Assembly: GCF_033708015.1 (NCBI RefSeq)
Contig: NZ_CP137920.1
Span: forward strand, 2,418,001-2,482,000
From: Proteus vulgaris
GTDB taxonomy: Bacteria; Pseudomonadota; Gammaproteobacteria; Enterobacterales; Enterobacteriaceae
DNA: 64,000 nucleotides
Reading direction: 5' to 3'
In this document: positions 11,201-18,313 of the stretch, one piece after another
Layout of the letters: each line of letters begins with the position of its first letter
Numbering within the stretch: position 1 is the stretch's first letter
The notes under the pieces: model-generated
Seen by the model: the letters and a program-made list of their open reading frames with translations, nothing else
Told to the model about the DNA's origin: nothing
Databases searched by the model: none
Position numbers and translations under genes: made by a program

Positions 11201-11505
11201 TCGCTAACGGCGTTATTTTCAATCTCATCAGCCGGATCAGCACCACATTCAAAACAGATAAAATCGTCTTCTCCCATCAAGTGTCCGTTAATACACTTTC
11301 TCGGCTGATCGTGATGAAGATCGGGCGTTATTGTAGCGCTCTCGATAGATGAAGATATTGGCGGAGATGGACGCCATCCAGACTCATGAATAGGTTCAAT
11401 TGTTAGATCCCATCCACACGGTTTTTCATTAACCTGTCCTGCACAAAAAATCTCGGTTAACTGGCGCTCCGTTTGGCAGTGAGGACAAAAACGTATCATG
11501 GCCAT
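5251..11505 (-). CDS. Giant zinc-ribbon/pseudokinase/SF1 helicase/nuclease-like protein
   Basis: 2084 residues. From the N-terminus: two zinc-ribbon-like clusters (C7, C10, C21, C30; C71, C84, C87); a Ser/Thr kinase fold at about 107-358; an alpha-helical linker; a DUF4011-like segment near 780-870; an SF1 helicase of the COG1112 type with Walker A GPPGTGKS (971-978), a long helical insertion, Walker B DEAS (1635-1638), GDEKQMPP, VQGDERDVI and RRLNVAITRAKK; and a C-terminal segment (about 1970-2065) with FSFDCL and GIECD resembling MTES_1575/Vsr-like restriction-endonuclease folds. The kinase keeps a beta-3 lysine (K146) and SAPE, but HRD reads HRA (227-229) and DFG reads EYG (249-251), so it is probably a pseudokinase. 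AAAGG lies well placed for a start at 11499 rather than 11505. It resembles Mokosh MkoA only in pairing kinase and helicase. Confidence 0.9.
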   Translation of the reverse strand: MAMIRFCPHCQTERQLTEIFCAGQVNEKPCGWDLTIEPIHESGWRPSPPISSSIESATITPDLHHDQPRKCINGHLMGEDDFICFECGADPADEIENNAVSDNETFRLIGDWRLEQRINSINSERERYNVSNIKTEQEGVLTLYLKGEEPDPAIYQVLNLISTDHIPVFYETGRWENRVWHVTERLKGGSLSQFIERGDFWQSNEINALVSELGTAIAALTEHGVRHRALKPSNLMIRSRDPLDIVVIEYGSACLSEFDLDIVSPLEISRYSAPEILAGGVSAASDWWSLGIILLEQLTQGACFKHVHDNAFLIQVMTNGVELADDLDPNIQLLLRGLLCRDRFQRWQWNEVNAWLQGLAVQAPNINHNNGNQQYYQFQFADQLFNQPDTFAMVAAQAQYWDQATALLIHGEITTWLSQFDNRGKQITQLQALIEKQDIEPSLRFTLALRILNPNMPLIYRGEIITPSWLLEHPLLGYQLICQPLATELQSIDETHWLVQLYYRQCAVRERALQQRIPLNEESLQLYLLITSLSQLVARWEIIRAEFPDAYNENLRALIDRKNMHENDYILLLSAEIGQYITLDSLVNNAAKLARNLAIKTFDKQQAKILLATPRYQLIEQLSERIGDFKRVNNDIIDRWADDFLLTRRLPLDHIIVMLCIPAEQWQIPGSQRYILEVLHFFSKKLVSTSQRGNLVRMRLTPNAGRVDLTECCFDNEKATNLLEHLINRKKRLFSLEGDVLRQREKLNHRLWLLQLNTQSYQRDTGINGMYLGFPFLVLNTQPNKIKPRIAPLFLWPISMNILGGAQGAVQIAFDTERASVRLNPALANFVGIPAVNEWQKVLDSLMSQTGLSVSEMMSTLSSLLTTGEHSLRPLPSLTEEIPENSAYIHCSAVLFHTSFIGQMISADLQQIANLPINGTALATMLKVNTQAQALETQDPLADNYLLSLADPSQNTIIQAARKQTGLLIEGPPGTGKSQTIVNLIADAIGRQKTALVLCQKPAALDVVYKRLVANGLQDRVLIIHQNPKGREIISAIREQLALERKRQLIADVKQDTSFDRDRTLNLIQFYETTLDSYYKALYRTDKQYDYSYREVLSALLELESQQKLAISSDALTTLLSQYNKTTFVQLIDNLTLYGLDWYAINYENTPLNGVVLFSPESTLYRQFNENITLFIEAEKQRDMAYSLPYQQITIDKLTTHETTLVQCKQQLKTHNEQQWDNLSHWLTLFLNEQGKQNKGEQIIAQLEQLEKRLLQIDSEGCDPLIFRLLAPLDNATLATLSRAVADKITPSFLRFLNPYYYSRNSKLKDFIAQSGIGDKVEHYITLHKTITTEQQWRLLYQELQPIYQQLGLEQRLDLQNTPWQDTINSVITELKACDDDIAILALYPQPKHFVESIQSAKKQGFEQQCLEIENAIVRAKTQQVSLAKLANLQETLTEQCYQQFYDAINKGELLTTRLQQLVQSLPFLGKFQLFREKTAHFSHDDWQVLSLSRQLIEESESSLSDPVAPLKAILSYLFYVAVKTEIELKNTVLKTTAQQLQEYIEQLTENYQQLQNINRKLLTENIELSKIENARHWETITRLTGPRSLRLREFIDKATQMGLLKLRPIWLMTPDVASQILPLKAGLFDSVIYDEASQMPIEFALPTLYRGKQAIVSGDEKQMPPSSFFSGKFNENEDDEDNDNEEDEQQEKNSEQWDPSQICHCPDLLHLARTVLPIHTLDIHYRSAFRELINFSNYAFYENRLNIPAQHSAKTISRVKPLHFMAINGTYVNQTNEKEALAIVEHLATLWQTPFHKRPSVGVVTFNQKQAQLINQHILDRNNYDMDFLKAYTEECARLDNDEDMSFFVKNVENVQGDERDVILFSTTFGRNMQGTFRRNFGVLGQTGGERRLNVAITRAKKQVVIMSSMPIDEISDLLSTNKHPEIPRDYLQGYLTYASHCHQINKQEENKRLLARFSRTQASVVTQDQSNDQFIIDVTRFIQSQGYHIAPSQQAGIFSFDCLIEDEQQGQLLMGIECDMPQHEWLSQACARELWRKEILRKVVPYHYRVSLTQWFYHRQEAQQQLLEALQHASLLNEKVSK

Positions 11506-11522
11506 CCTTTATTCCATCTCTC

Positions 11523-12152
11523 TTATCTTTTTATCTGTTTTAATTGAACATCTTGTTGTGTTAATACTTCACGCAACCGAGCCATATCACCCTTTTGAGG
11601 AATACCTGTAAGATAAATACGCCCTTGGTTATCCATTGAGAGATCAAGCACTTTATCTTCTTCTGTCACATGTCGTTCAAAAGCGCTAAAACGCGCACGT
11701 CCCATCGCCGTTAAACAATGAAGTTGCTGATTATCACTGCCTCGTAACATCAAACTTTGTGTAGTTTCTGCTTGATATCGACCGCTCATTAACGCATCAA
11801 TTAAACCTGACATTTTAGTCACTTGAGGTGCTATCTCATTCCAGTGATAACCACTGTAAATAAAAATATCCCCCGTAAATTGCTGACGTAGCGCTATTAA
11901 TAACGCATAAAGCGCCTCTGGTTGTTCAAAAGGTTCACCGCCAGAAATCGTAATACCATCAGCAAATGCAAACCAAGGTTGAATTTGTTGAATAATTACA
12001 TCAACCGTGACACTTTCGGCTTTTCTTTCCCATGTATCTGGTGATAAACAGCCTTTACAACGCAAAGAGCACCCTTGAAACCAGATGCCAATTCGTTTTC
12101 CTGGTCCTAATGTTGTCACTGGGAAATGAAGCCGAGATAAACTGATCTGCAT
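11523..12152 (-). CDS. NrdG-like radical-SAM protein (4Fe-4S single-cluster activase type)
   Basis: 209 residues. It has the radical-SAM cysteine motif CxxxCxxC (C28, C32, C35) within GCSLRCKGC and the SAM-binding TISGGEPFEQ segment near 69-78. Its size and motif placement are those of NrdG/PflA-type glycyl-radical activating enzymes. Such enzymes cleave S-adenosylmethionine and abstract hydrogen from a partner protein, but no glycyl-radical enzyme (no RVxGY-like C-terminus) is encoded nearby, so the substrate is unknown. Its ATG shares a base with the stop of the AAA+ gene (TAATG), and only 17 bases separate it from the giant gene. Confidence 0.9.
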   Translation of the reverse strand: MQISLSRLHFPVTTLGPGKRIGIWFQGCSLRCKGCLSPDTWERKAESVTVDVIIQQIQPWFAFADGITISGGEPFEQPEALYALLIALRQQFTGDIFIYSGYHWNEIAPQVTKMSGLIDALMSGRYQAETTQSLMLRGSDNQQLHCLTAMGRARFSAFERHVTEEDKVLDLSMDNQGRIYLTGIPQKGDMARLREVLTQQDVQLKQIKR

Positions 12153-13990
12153 TAATTTGCCTGCGGCACTAAAATAATATTGGTCGTTTCACCTATTTGA
12201 ATATCAGCAATTTGATAGGCTTTTCCTACCGCTAAATCACTGTCAAAAATGGCTCTTGAGAGAGGATTAATAAGATAAACCTCTAATTGGTTACGAATAC
12301 CACGACCGCCATTTGATAAATCAGATAAACAGTAGAATTTTAACGTCGATTTAGCCGTTTCTGATATCGATAATGTGAGTAATTGTTTATCAAGGCTAGA
12401 TAAGATATTTGCTACCATTTGTTCAAATATCTGCTCAGCAACATCTTCCCGAATAAAATCAAATACAATAATATTTTCACCAATACGGTTTAATAATTCA
12501 GGTCGATTTAAAACCAATTTAAAATGGCGCTCTATTTCACTTTTTACTTTACGGCTGACATTTTCAAAAGGTTCATCAGGTAGAACATTCGCGACTCTTT
12601 CACCATTATTATCAACACGGTAGATCCCAAGATTTGAGGTAAATATAATTAAGGCTTCAGAAAAATAAACGCGGTCGCCACGTCCTGATGTTAATACCCC
12701 ATCATCAATAATCTGGAGGAATTTATCCATTAAATGAGGATGCGCTTTCTCTATTTCATCAAATAATACAACGCTAAAAGGCTTTTCGCGAATAGCATTG
12801 GTTAATTCACCGCCAGAGTCATAACCCACATAACCCGGAGGCGCACCAATTAAACGTTGATCAGCATGTTCGGCACTAAATTCAGACATATCAAAGCGAA
12901 TATAGGCACTTTCATCACCGAAAAGCAATTGAGTAACCGTTTTTGCTAACTCAGTTTTACCGACACCAGTTGGTCCCGCTAAAAACAACACTCCTCGTGG
13001 TCGTCCTCCTTTATTGCTACCCACACCCGTCATGGCACGCTTAATAATATCTAATAAATGCGTGACTGCATGTTGTTGTCCTTTAACACGACGCTGTATA
13101 ACTTGTGGTGCATTACGAATTTTTTGTTTATCGATTTTTTGCCAAGGATCTTCTGTAATACCTACCTTGTAACGCCTTACTGCATCACTAATTCGCGTTA
13201 TTTCCACTTCTTCAATCCGCGCTAATTGCACTATTGCCACTAAATCCAGCAGTAATAACCCTTCTGTTTCATCGATAAAATCATTAAGAAGCGACGCTTT
13301 TTCATTCTCAACAAGTAATGAAAACCCTGCTAACGACATCAATAAATTGGGTGCCAACACTCTGCGGATCTGACTATCGGGTTTTGCGACAGGAATGGCT
13401 CGAATTCGAGGATTATTAACAGTAAACCAATCGGGTAAATCAGTTTCTTTTTCTACGATCCAAAAAATACTATTGAAGAAAGGTTGATTATATTCGCCAG
13501 CAGGTCTCGCTTTAGCTTGATGCGAAGTCATTAATGCTCGCGTAAATAAGTTATGTTCAGCAGGCATAAGATTATCACGATGAGAAAGCAAGCAAGAGGC
13601 AAAATCAATACATAGTGCAATCGGCTGACCAGTTATTGTTTGCCATTTTTCTAATACACTATTTAGGCTATCAATATTACCTGGCGCGCGATCACCTGTA
13701 ACGGTTAATCCTAACTGTTGCATTAACATTGCACCATCTTGCAAAGAGAGCGTAGGATTCGCGATCCATTGAAACCCCGTTAACGGCGTATAAGTGATGA
13801 TATGAATATAACCTACTTCATACAAACTGTTATAAAGCGTCTGGTTAAAAGGCAATGGCGTTATAATATTAGGCGCAACTTCACTGGCTTGTAAGTCACG
13901 TACATTACCAAATAACACAAACTGACTTTTCAATGGAATAAAGCGAAGTAAATCACGTAACCAGCGTGGTTTTTGAAAAGCAGTATTCAT
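12152..13990 (-). CDS. ClpB/ClpA-like AAA+ ATPase, first gene of the operon
   Basis: About 612 residues. The C-terminal half is a class-2 AAA+ module of the ClpA/B D2 type: Walker A GPTGVGKT, pore-loop GYVGYD, Walker B VVLFDE, sensor-1 FTSN and an LLNRI arginine-finger region, then a small D2-type lid. The N-terminal 300 residues resemble a degenerate first ATPase half (IALCIDFA looks like a Walker B relic) with no Walker A. There are no ClpB N-terminal repeats or middle coiled coil, so it is not a standard disaggregase. The start is placed at 13990 because GAGGGA lies six bases before that ATG; the ATG at 14002 has no ribosome site. An AAA+ machine remodelling the operon's other proteins is an inference. 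Confidence 0.9.
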   Translation of the reverse strand: MNTAFQKPRWLRDLLRFIPLKSQFVLFGNVRDLQASEVAPNIITPLPFNQTLYNSLYEVGYIHIITYTPLTGFQWIANPTLSLQDGAMLMQQLGLTVTGDRAPGNIDSLNSVLEKWQTITGQPIALCIDFASCLLSHRDNLMPAEHNLFTRALMTSHQAKARPAGEYNQPFFNSIFWIVEKETDLPDWFTVNNPRIRAIPVAKPDSQIRRVLAPNLLMSLAGFSLLVENEKASLLNDFIDETEGLLLLDLVAIVQLARIEEVEITRISDAVRRYKVGITEDPWQKIDKQKIRNAPQVIQRRVKGQQHAVTHLLDIIKRAMTGVGSNKGGRPRGVLFLAGPTGVGKTELAKTVTQLLFGDESAYIRFDMSEFSAEHADQRLIGAPPGYVGYDSGGELTNAIREKPFSVVLFDEIEKAHPHLMDKFLQIIDDGVLTSGRGDRVYFSEALIIFTSNLGIYRVDNNGERVANVLPDEPFENVSRKVKSEIERHFKLVLNRPELLNRIGENIIVFDFIREDVAEQIFEQMVANILSSLDKQLLTLSISETAKSTLKFYCLSDLSNGGRGIRNQLEVYLINPLSRAIFDSDLAVGKAYQIADIQIGETTNIILVPQAN

Positions 13991-14091
13991 ATCATCCCTC
14001 ATTGAAAATAAAATATATCTTACCTTAATTCCTCAATATACGGGCTGTTTATATTGAGAATAGTGTTAACTCTCTGAAGCGTCCGATCATA

Positions 14092-14123
14092 AAAATGAAA
14101 ATAGAGCCATAACGACTCTATTT
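14092..14123 (-). terminator. Terminator downstream of thiD
   Basis: Inverted repeat AAATAGAG/CTCTATTT (14099-14106 and 14116-14123) with a T-rich tract on the minus strand. It ends thiD transcription and implies that the following AAA+ operon has its own promoter between 14003 and 14092, which I could not define clearly. Confidence 0.75.
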
Positions 14124-14148
14124 AAGATAAGTGTTGTTGTAATCAACA

Positions 14149-14946
14149 TTACCACCAGCGATGAAAATGGTGTACGGGACCGAAACCTTGTCCAACGTCT
14201 AAACTGTCTGCATGTTCTAACGCTTGCTGTAAATAGATTTTTGCTTGTTCAACACAAATTTGCCAATTAGAAACCTGGGGACGAATAGCGGCTAAAGCAG
14301 CCGAAAGAGTGCATCCTGTGCCGTGGGTATTTTTCGTATTTACGCGTTTGGAGGTAAATCGCCACTCGCCATCTTGAGTAAATAACCAATCAGGGCTTTC
14401 ATTCTCCGTTAAATGACCGCCTTTCATCAACACCGCTTTGCATCCTTGTTTTAGCAATGCATAACCTTGTTGCTTCATCGTTATTTCATCTTGAGCAACT
14501 TCACAACCTAATAGTGCTGCTGCTTCAGGTAAATTAGGTGTGATCAAATCAACCAGAGGCAAAAGCTGATTAATCATTTTATTCATTGCATCAGGCTGTA
14601 ATAGAGGATCACCACTTTTTGCAATCATTACGGTATCAAGTACAACAAAGGGGATCGCATATTGCTGAAGTTTGTCGCAAACCACATCAATAATCGAGGC
14701 ATTAGAGAGCATACCAATTTTGGCGCTATCAATTCGAACATCAGACAAGACAGCATCTAATTGAGCGGCAACAAAATCAGGGGATAAATCATAGACACGA
14801 CGAACACCACAGGTATTTTGAGCAACAAGTGCTGTCATTACTGTTGTGCCATAGACACCCAGTGCGGAAAATGTTTTCAGATCGGCCTGAATACCTGCAC
14901 CACCACTCGGATCAGTGCCTGCGATAGACAATGCATTGAATCTCAC
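14149..14946 (-). CDS. thiD: Hydroxymethylpyrimidine/phosphomethylpyrimidine kinase
   Basis: 265 residues, the usual ThiD length. It phosphorylates HMP and HMP-phosphate to HMP-pyrophosphate for thiamine synthesis in the cytosol. The N-terminus (SIAGTDPSGGAGIQADLKTF) and the NTHGTGCTLSAA anion-hole/catalytic motif near the C-terminus are diagnostic of this ribokinase-fold family. Translation starts at GTG with a strong AAAGGAGG ribosome site. A TPP riboswitch lies directly upstream and its downstream helix can mask the start, so expression should fall when thiamine pyrophosphate is abundant. Confidence 0.96.
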   Translation of the reverse strand: MRFNALSIAGTDPSGGAGIQADLKTFSALGVYGTTVMTALVAQNTCGVRRVYDLSPDFVAAQLDAVLSDVRIDSAKIGMLSNASIIDVVCDKLQQYAIPFVVLDTVMIAKSGDPLLQPDAMNKMINQLLPLVDLITPNLPEAAALLGCEVAQDEITMKQQGYALLKQGCKAVLMKGGHLTENESPDWLFTQDGEWRFTSKRVNTKNTHGTGCTLSAALAAIRPQVSNWQICVEQAKIYLQQALEHADSLDVGQGFGPVHHFHRWW

Positions 14947-15085
14947 TGATTAACTCCTCCTTTCACCAGTTACAGAAAAGTCGGGCTCTGTTAATCAGCA
15001 GAGTTACCTTGACTTCCCTACGCTGGCATTATCCAGATCAGGTTATACGGGTTCATCTCAGCCAATAAGGCGCCCCGAGCCAAAG
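14946..15085 (-). promoter_or_regulatory. TPP riboswitch (thi-box) controlling thiD
   Basis: On the minus strand the conserved thi-box elements appear in order: CTCGGGGCGCC, GGCTGAGA, ACCCGTATAACCTGATCTGG and TAATGCCAGCGTAGGGAAGT. The closing helix P1 pairs CTTTGGCT with AGTCAAGG. Downstream, CTGATTAAC (complement of 14990-14998) is exactly complementary to GTTAATCAG (complement of 14946-14954) between the Shine-Dalgarno and the GTG. This suggests a start-masking expression platform; the aptamer itself is 15005-15085. Confidence 0.95.
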
Positions 15086-15115
15086 CCTGTAAATTCAGGC
15101 GATAAGGAGTATCGC

Positions 15116-15838
15116 ATGCTCAAGATAAAGATGCTAGTTTGATAGCGAATCTCAACTTATTAACGCCCTGTTTTTAAGATTTGTGATCCAGTAAGAGAAA
15201 TCAGCAAAGGCTATATATAATAAATAACCTATTCACCTCATGAAAGGGTGTAAACAATGATGCTTTAATTTACACGCCCTCAACATCGGATTATTTGTAT
15301 AAAACACACATTACACCCCCGTTGTGCCACTTAAACCTAAACGTTTTATAAACCAATACAGAATTTTTCTTTTTTTTATTTAACTCTTCTTAATCGTTAT
15401 TCTATTATCCTGCTGGAAATTAATCTATTTTTATAACCTGATGTTATTAATATTAAATTTATCTCAATATTTTAATTAAGTGATAAAAATAGATACTTTA
15501 TAGATTTTTCCTGTTGAAAGTAACTAAACCTAAATTATATCTTTCAGGACTCATTTATCAGCTATTTATTTCAAATCTAATAAAAGCTTAATTTTCCATT
15601 AAAAACAATACATTATTATAAAAAATAACAGCCTTTAATATCAAAAAAAATTTCGTTCATAAGTACAATAAATCTATTTATTTTCTTCTTAACCGATTCT
15701 AATCCCTTAAGATTTTATTTAAGAAGTCAAGTTTCAGATACCTCTTATCTTAAATACTTGTCGATTAAATAACACTATTAATAATGTTTATTTGTCATCA
15801 CTAGAAACACTGTTTATGCCGTACTCGGAGTTATATTT
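15116..15838. other. Long AT-rich intergenic region thiD-pagP
   Basis: About 720 bases with no convincing ORF on either strand. The thiD leader and promoter must lie at its left end and the pagP promoter at its right end. Two TGTTTA half-sites before pagP (near 15784 and 15810) are 26 bases apart, which does not fit a PhoP box. I see no repeat or stable RNA here. Confidence 0.5.
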
Positions 15839-16474
15839 ATGTCATCATCCTATTTTCACCCTAGCGTATTAGCTACAACGCTGTTTTCTCTTGCGTTAAC
15901 AACATCCGCTTTCGCTTCTGAAAATAATACAAATACCTATCAGACTATTACGACAGAAAACCAACAAGTCACCAGTAAGTCATCTCCGTCTAATAATGAA
16001 GAGAGCTACTGGGGAAAATTCAAACGTAATATCAATCAAACTTGGGATAGCGACCAATATAATTACTATTTACCTGTATGGACTTGGCATAACCGTTTTA
16101 CTTACGATAAAGAAAAAACAGATCGCTATAACGAAACACCTTGGGGCTTTGGTATGGGTAAATATCGTTATGACAATGATGGTGATTGGCACTCTCTTTA
16201 TGCAATGGCATTTATGGATTCAAATAACCGTGTACAGCCTATTATGGGCTATGGTTTTGAAAAAATGTGGTATCCCGGTGATAAAGACGGCTTTCGTATG
16301 GGGGCAGGATTTACACTAAGTATTACAGCGCGTCATGAATACAACTATATTCCTATGCCACTTCCTTTACCGCTAGTTTCTGTTGGTTACGGGCATCTTT
16401 CACTACAAGCCACCTATGTGCCAGGGACTTATAACAATGGTAACGTCTTATTTGCTTGGTTACGTTGGCAGTAA
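15839..16474 (+). CDS. pagP: Lipid A palmitoyltransferase PagP
   Basis: 211 residues with an N-terminal signal peptide of about 27 residues ending near ASAFA/S. PagP is an eight-stranded outer-membrane barrel that transfers palmitate from phospholipid to lipid A, protecting against cationic peptides. The catalytic histidine region (WTWHNR) and the later Asp-Ser pair (AFMDSNN) are both present, and the C-terminus ends in an aromatic outer-membrane sorting signal (FAWLRWQ). In relatives it is PhoP-activated; a clear PhoP box is not visible here. It faces the permease gene tail to tail. Confidence 0.93.
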   Translation: MSSSYFHPSVLATTLFSLALTTSAFASENNTNTYQTITTENQQVTSKSSPSNNEESYWGKFKRNINQTWDSDQYNYYLPVWTWHNRFTYDKEKTDRYNETPWGFGMGKYRYDNDGDWHSLYAMAFMDSNNRVQPIMGYGFEKMWYPGDKDGFRMGAGFTLSITARHEYNYIPMPLPLPLVSVGYGHLSLQATYVPGTYNNGNVLFAWLRWQ

Positions 16475-16524
16475 TGTCATTATTTTGCCGATCAGAATAA
16501 GTGCGAATAATAAAAATAGAACAT

Positions 16525-16555
16525 AAAAAAACGCATCTTAATGATGCGTTTTTAT
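16525..16555. terminator. Bidirectional terminator pagP/permease
   Basis: Stem ACGCATC/GATGCGT (16531-16537 and 16543-16549) flanked by an A-run on the left and a T-run on the right, so it can end both the plus-strand pagP and the minus-strand permease transcripts. Confidence 0.85.
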
Positions 16556-16584
16556 TATTCAACAGAGGCTCAATCTATAATAAC

Positions 16585-17967
16585 TTAAATATCTTGACTT
16601 GCTTGAACACGATTAGACGTTTTCTTCATACGGGAAATCTTAAATCCAACCCATAAGAATGCAATCCAGAATGGCATTAAAATTACTGAAATATTCACTT
16701 GAGGCATAAATAAGATAATCACTAAAATCATGCATAAGAAAGCAAGGCAGATATAGTTACCATAAGGATACCAAAGTGCTTTAAAGAAAGGCTCTATACC
16801 CTCTTTCTTTTTTGCAGCTCTGAATTTTAAATTCGCCAAACAGATCATAATCCAGTTAAGTACCAAGGTGGTAACAACTAACGCCATTAATAGCTCTAAC
16901 GCTTGCTCAGGTAATAAATAATTAACTAAAATCCCTAATGATGTCGCAATAGCAGACAAAAGTAACGACACAACGGGTACACCACGTTTATTAATGCGAG
17001 ACAGTGCATGTGGTGCATTACCTTGTTTTGCCAAGCCATAAAGCATACGACTATTAGAATAAACACCACTGTTATAAACAGACAGTGCCGCAGTTAATAC
17101 CACTGCATTTAAAATATTCGCAATTAAGAAATTATCCAAGTTATGAAAAATCAGGACGAATGGGCTTTCACCTTTTACGACTTGAGTCCAAGGATAAAGT
17201 GAAAGTAACACTAGCAACGAACCAATATAGAAAATTAAAATACGATAAACAACTTGATTAGTCGCTTTCGGGATACTGACTTTTGGATTTTCAGCTTCAG
17301 CCGCGGTGATCCCCACCAGCTCAAGTCCACCAAAAGAGAACATCACAATGGCTAATGCAGACATAAAGCCCGTAAAGCCATGAGGGAAAAAACCGAGCTC
17401 CCATAAATTGCTAATCGAAGCTTGAGGGCCACCATTACCACTGGCTAGTAAGTAGCTCCCAAATAAAATCATGCCAACAATTGCCAACACTTTAATAATG
17501 GCAAACCAGAACTCTGTTTCACCATACATTTTAACGTTAATCAAATTGATTAAGTTGATTGCTACAAAGAAGATAGCAACGGACACCCAAACAGGAATAT
17601 CAGGTAACCAATAGTTAATGTATTTGCCTGCTGCGGTTAATTCTGCCATACCGACAAGAATAAACATCACCCAATAGTTCCAGCCTGATAAGAAGCCAGC
17701 GAATGGGCTCCAATATTTATTAGCAAAGTGACTAAACGAACCCGCAACTGGCTCTTCGGCAACCATTTCGCCTAATTGGCGCATGATCATAAACGCAATA
17801 AAACCACCAATAGCATATCCTAATATTACTGATGGGCCTGTCATATTAATAGTTTGCGCTATACCAAGAAACAGACCAGCGCCGACAGCACCACCCAGCG
17901 CAATTAGCTGGATATGTCGATTTTTCAGACCGCGCTTAAGTTCTGTCTGTTGCGACTCTCTCGCCAT
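16585..17967 (-). CDS. aroP: Aromatic amino acid permease (AroP/PheP type)
   Basis: 460 residues and about 12 hydrophobic segments of the APC amino acid transporter family. The N-terminus LKRGLKNRHIQLIALGGAVG, GGLELVGITAAEAENP and NSGVYSNSRMLYGLA are shared with E. coli AroP and PheP. The cytosolic N-terminal sequence and the NGGPQASISNLW segment lean towards AroP, but parts match PheP as well, so the exact substrate range (Phe, Tyr, Trp) is not settled. It imports aromatic amino acids across the inner membrane by proton symport in the family. The gene stands alone between terminators. Confidence 0.85.
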   Translation of the reverse strand: MARESQQTELKRGLKNRHIQLIALGGAVGAGLFLGIAQTINMTGPSVILGYAIGGFIAFMIMRQLGEMVAEEPVAGSFSHFANKYWSPFAGFLSGWNYWVMFILVGMAELTAAGKYINYWLPDIPVWVSVAIFFVAINLINLINVKMYGETEFWFAIIKVLAIVGMILFGSYLLASGNGGPQASISNLWELGFFPHGFTGFMSALAIVMFSFGGLELVGITAAEAENPKVSIPKATNQVVYRILIFYIGSLLVLLSLYPWTQVVKGESPFVLIFHNLDNFLIANILNAVVLTAALSVYNSGVYSNSRMLYGLAKQGNAPHALSRINKRGVPVVSLLLSAIATSLGILVNYLLPEQALELLMALVVTTLVLNWIMICLANLKFRAAKKKEGIEPFFKALWYPYGNYICLAFLCMILVIILFMPQVNISVILMPFWIAFLWVGFKISRMKKTSNRVQASQDI

Positions 17968-18115
17968 ACATCCTCTTCTCTTTATTATTTTATCAACTTA
18001 AAGTGTAAACTAATATTTACGTTTTGTTTATTTCAAGCCACTATTAAAACACTATTCTGACTTGAATAACAAATACATTTTATGCTAGGCAAAAAATAAT
18101 AAGAAAAGCTATCTT

Positions 18116-18292
18116 TTAGTGGTGTTTAGAGGGGAATAATGTGGTGAAGCGGCAAAGGCCTTGTTGGAAATCCTCTCCCCGATCGCAAAAATTATCTAAT
18201 GCCACAAGATAGAGACCAAAGGTAATGGCTAATGCAATAATTAAGCTAATAATTATTTTCTTTGCGTTCAATTTAAAATCCTTTAAATACAT
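18116..18292 (-). CDS. mgrB: MgrB-like small membrane regulator of PhoQ
   Basis: 58 residues: a short basic N-terminus, one membrane segment (about residues 12-34) and a periplasmic tail with the MgrB pattern of two cysteines (NFCDRGEDFQQGLC), comparable to CDQDVQFFSGIC in E. coli. MgrB inhibits the sensor kinase PhoQ and its two periplasmic cysteines are essential. A perfect TATAAT -10 lies at about 18314-18319 on the minus strand. A GTG at 18313 would therefore sit at the transcription start, so I choose the ATG at 18292. No strong ribosome site is visible. Divergence is large, so identity rests on the cysteine motif and topology. Confidence 0.8.
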   Translation of the reverse strand: MYLKDFKLNAKKIIISLIIALAITFGLYLVALDNFCDRGEDFQQGLCRFTTLFPSKHH

Positions 18293-18313
18293 TTTGTTAG
18301 TATGACTGATCAC

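Noticed and set aside
5251..11505. Calling the operon a Mokosh system
   Set aside because: The kinase-fold plus COG1112 helicase is shared with MkoA, but no PLD nuclease is visible and AAA+ and radical-SAM genes are not part of Mokosh.
15783..15815. Two TGTTTA motifs as a PhoP box for pagP
   Set aside because: The half-sites are 26 bases apart, not the 11-base period a PhoP box requires.
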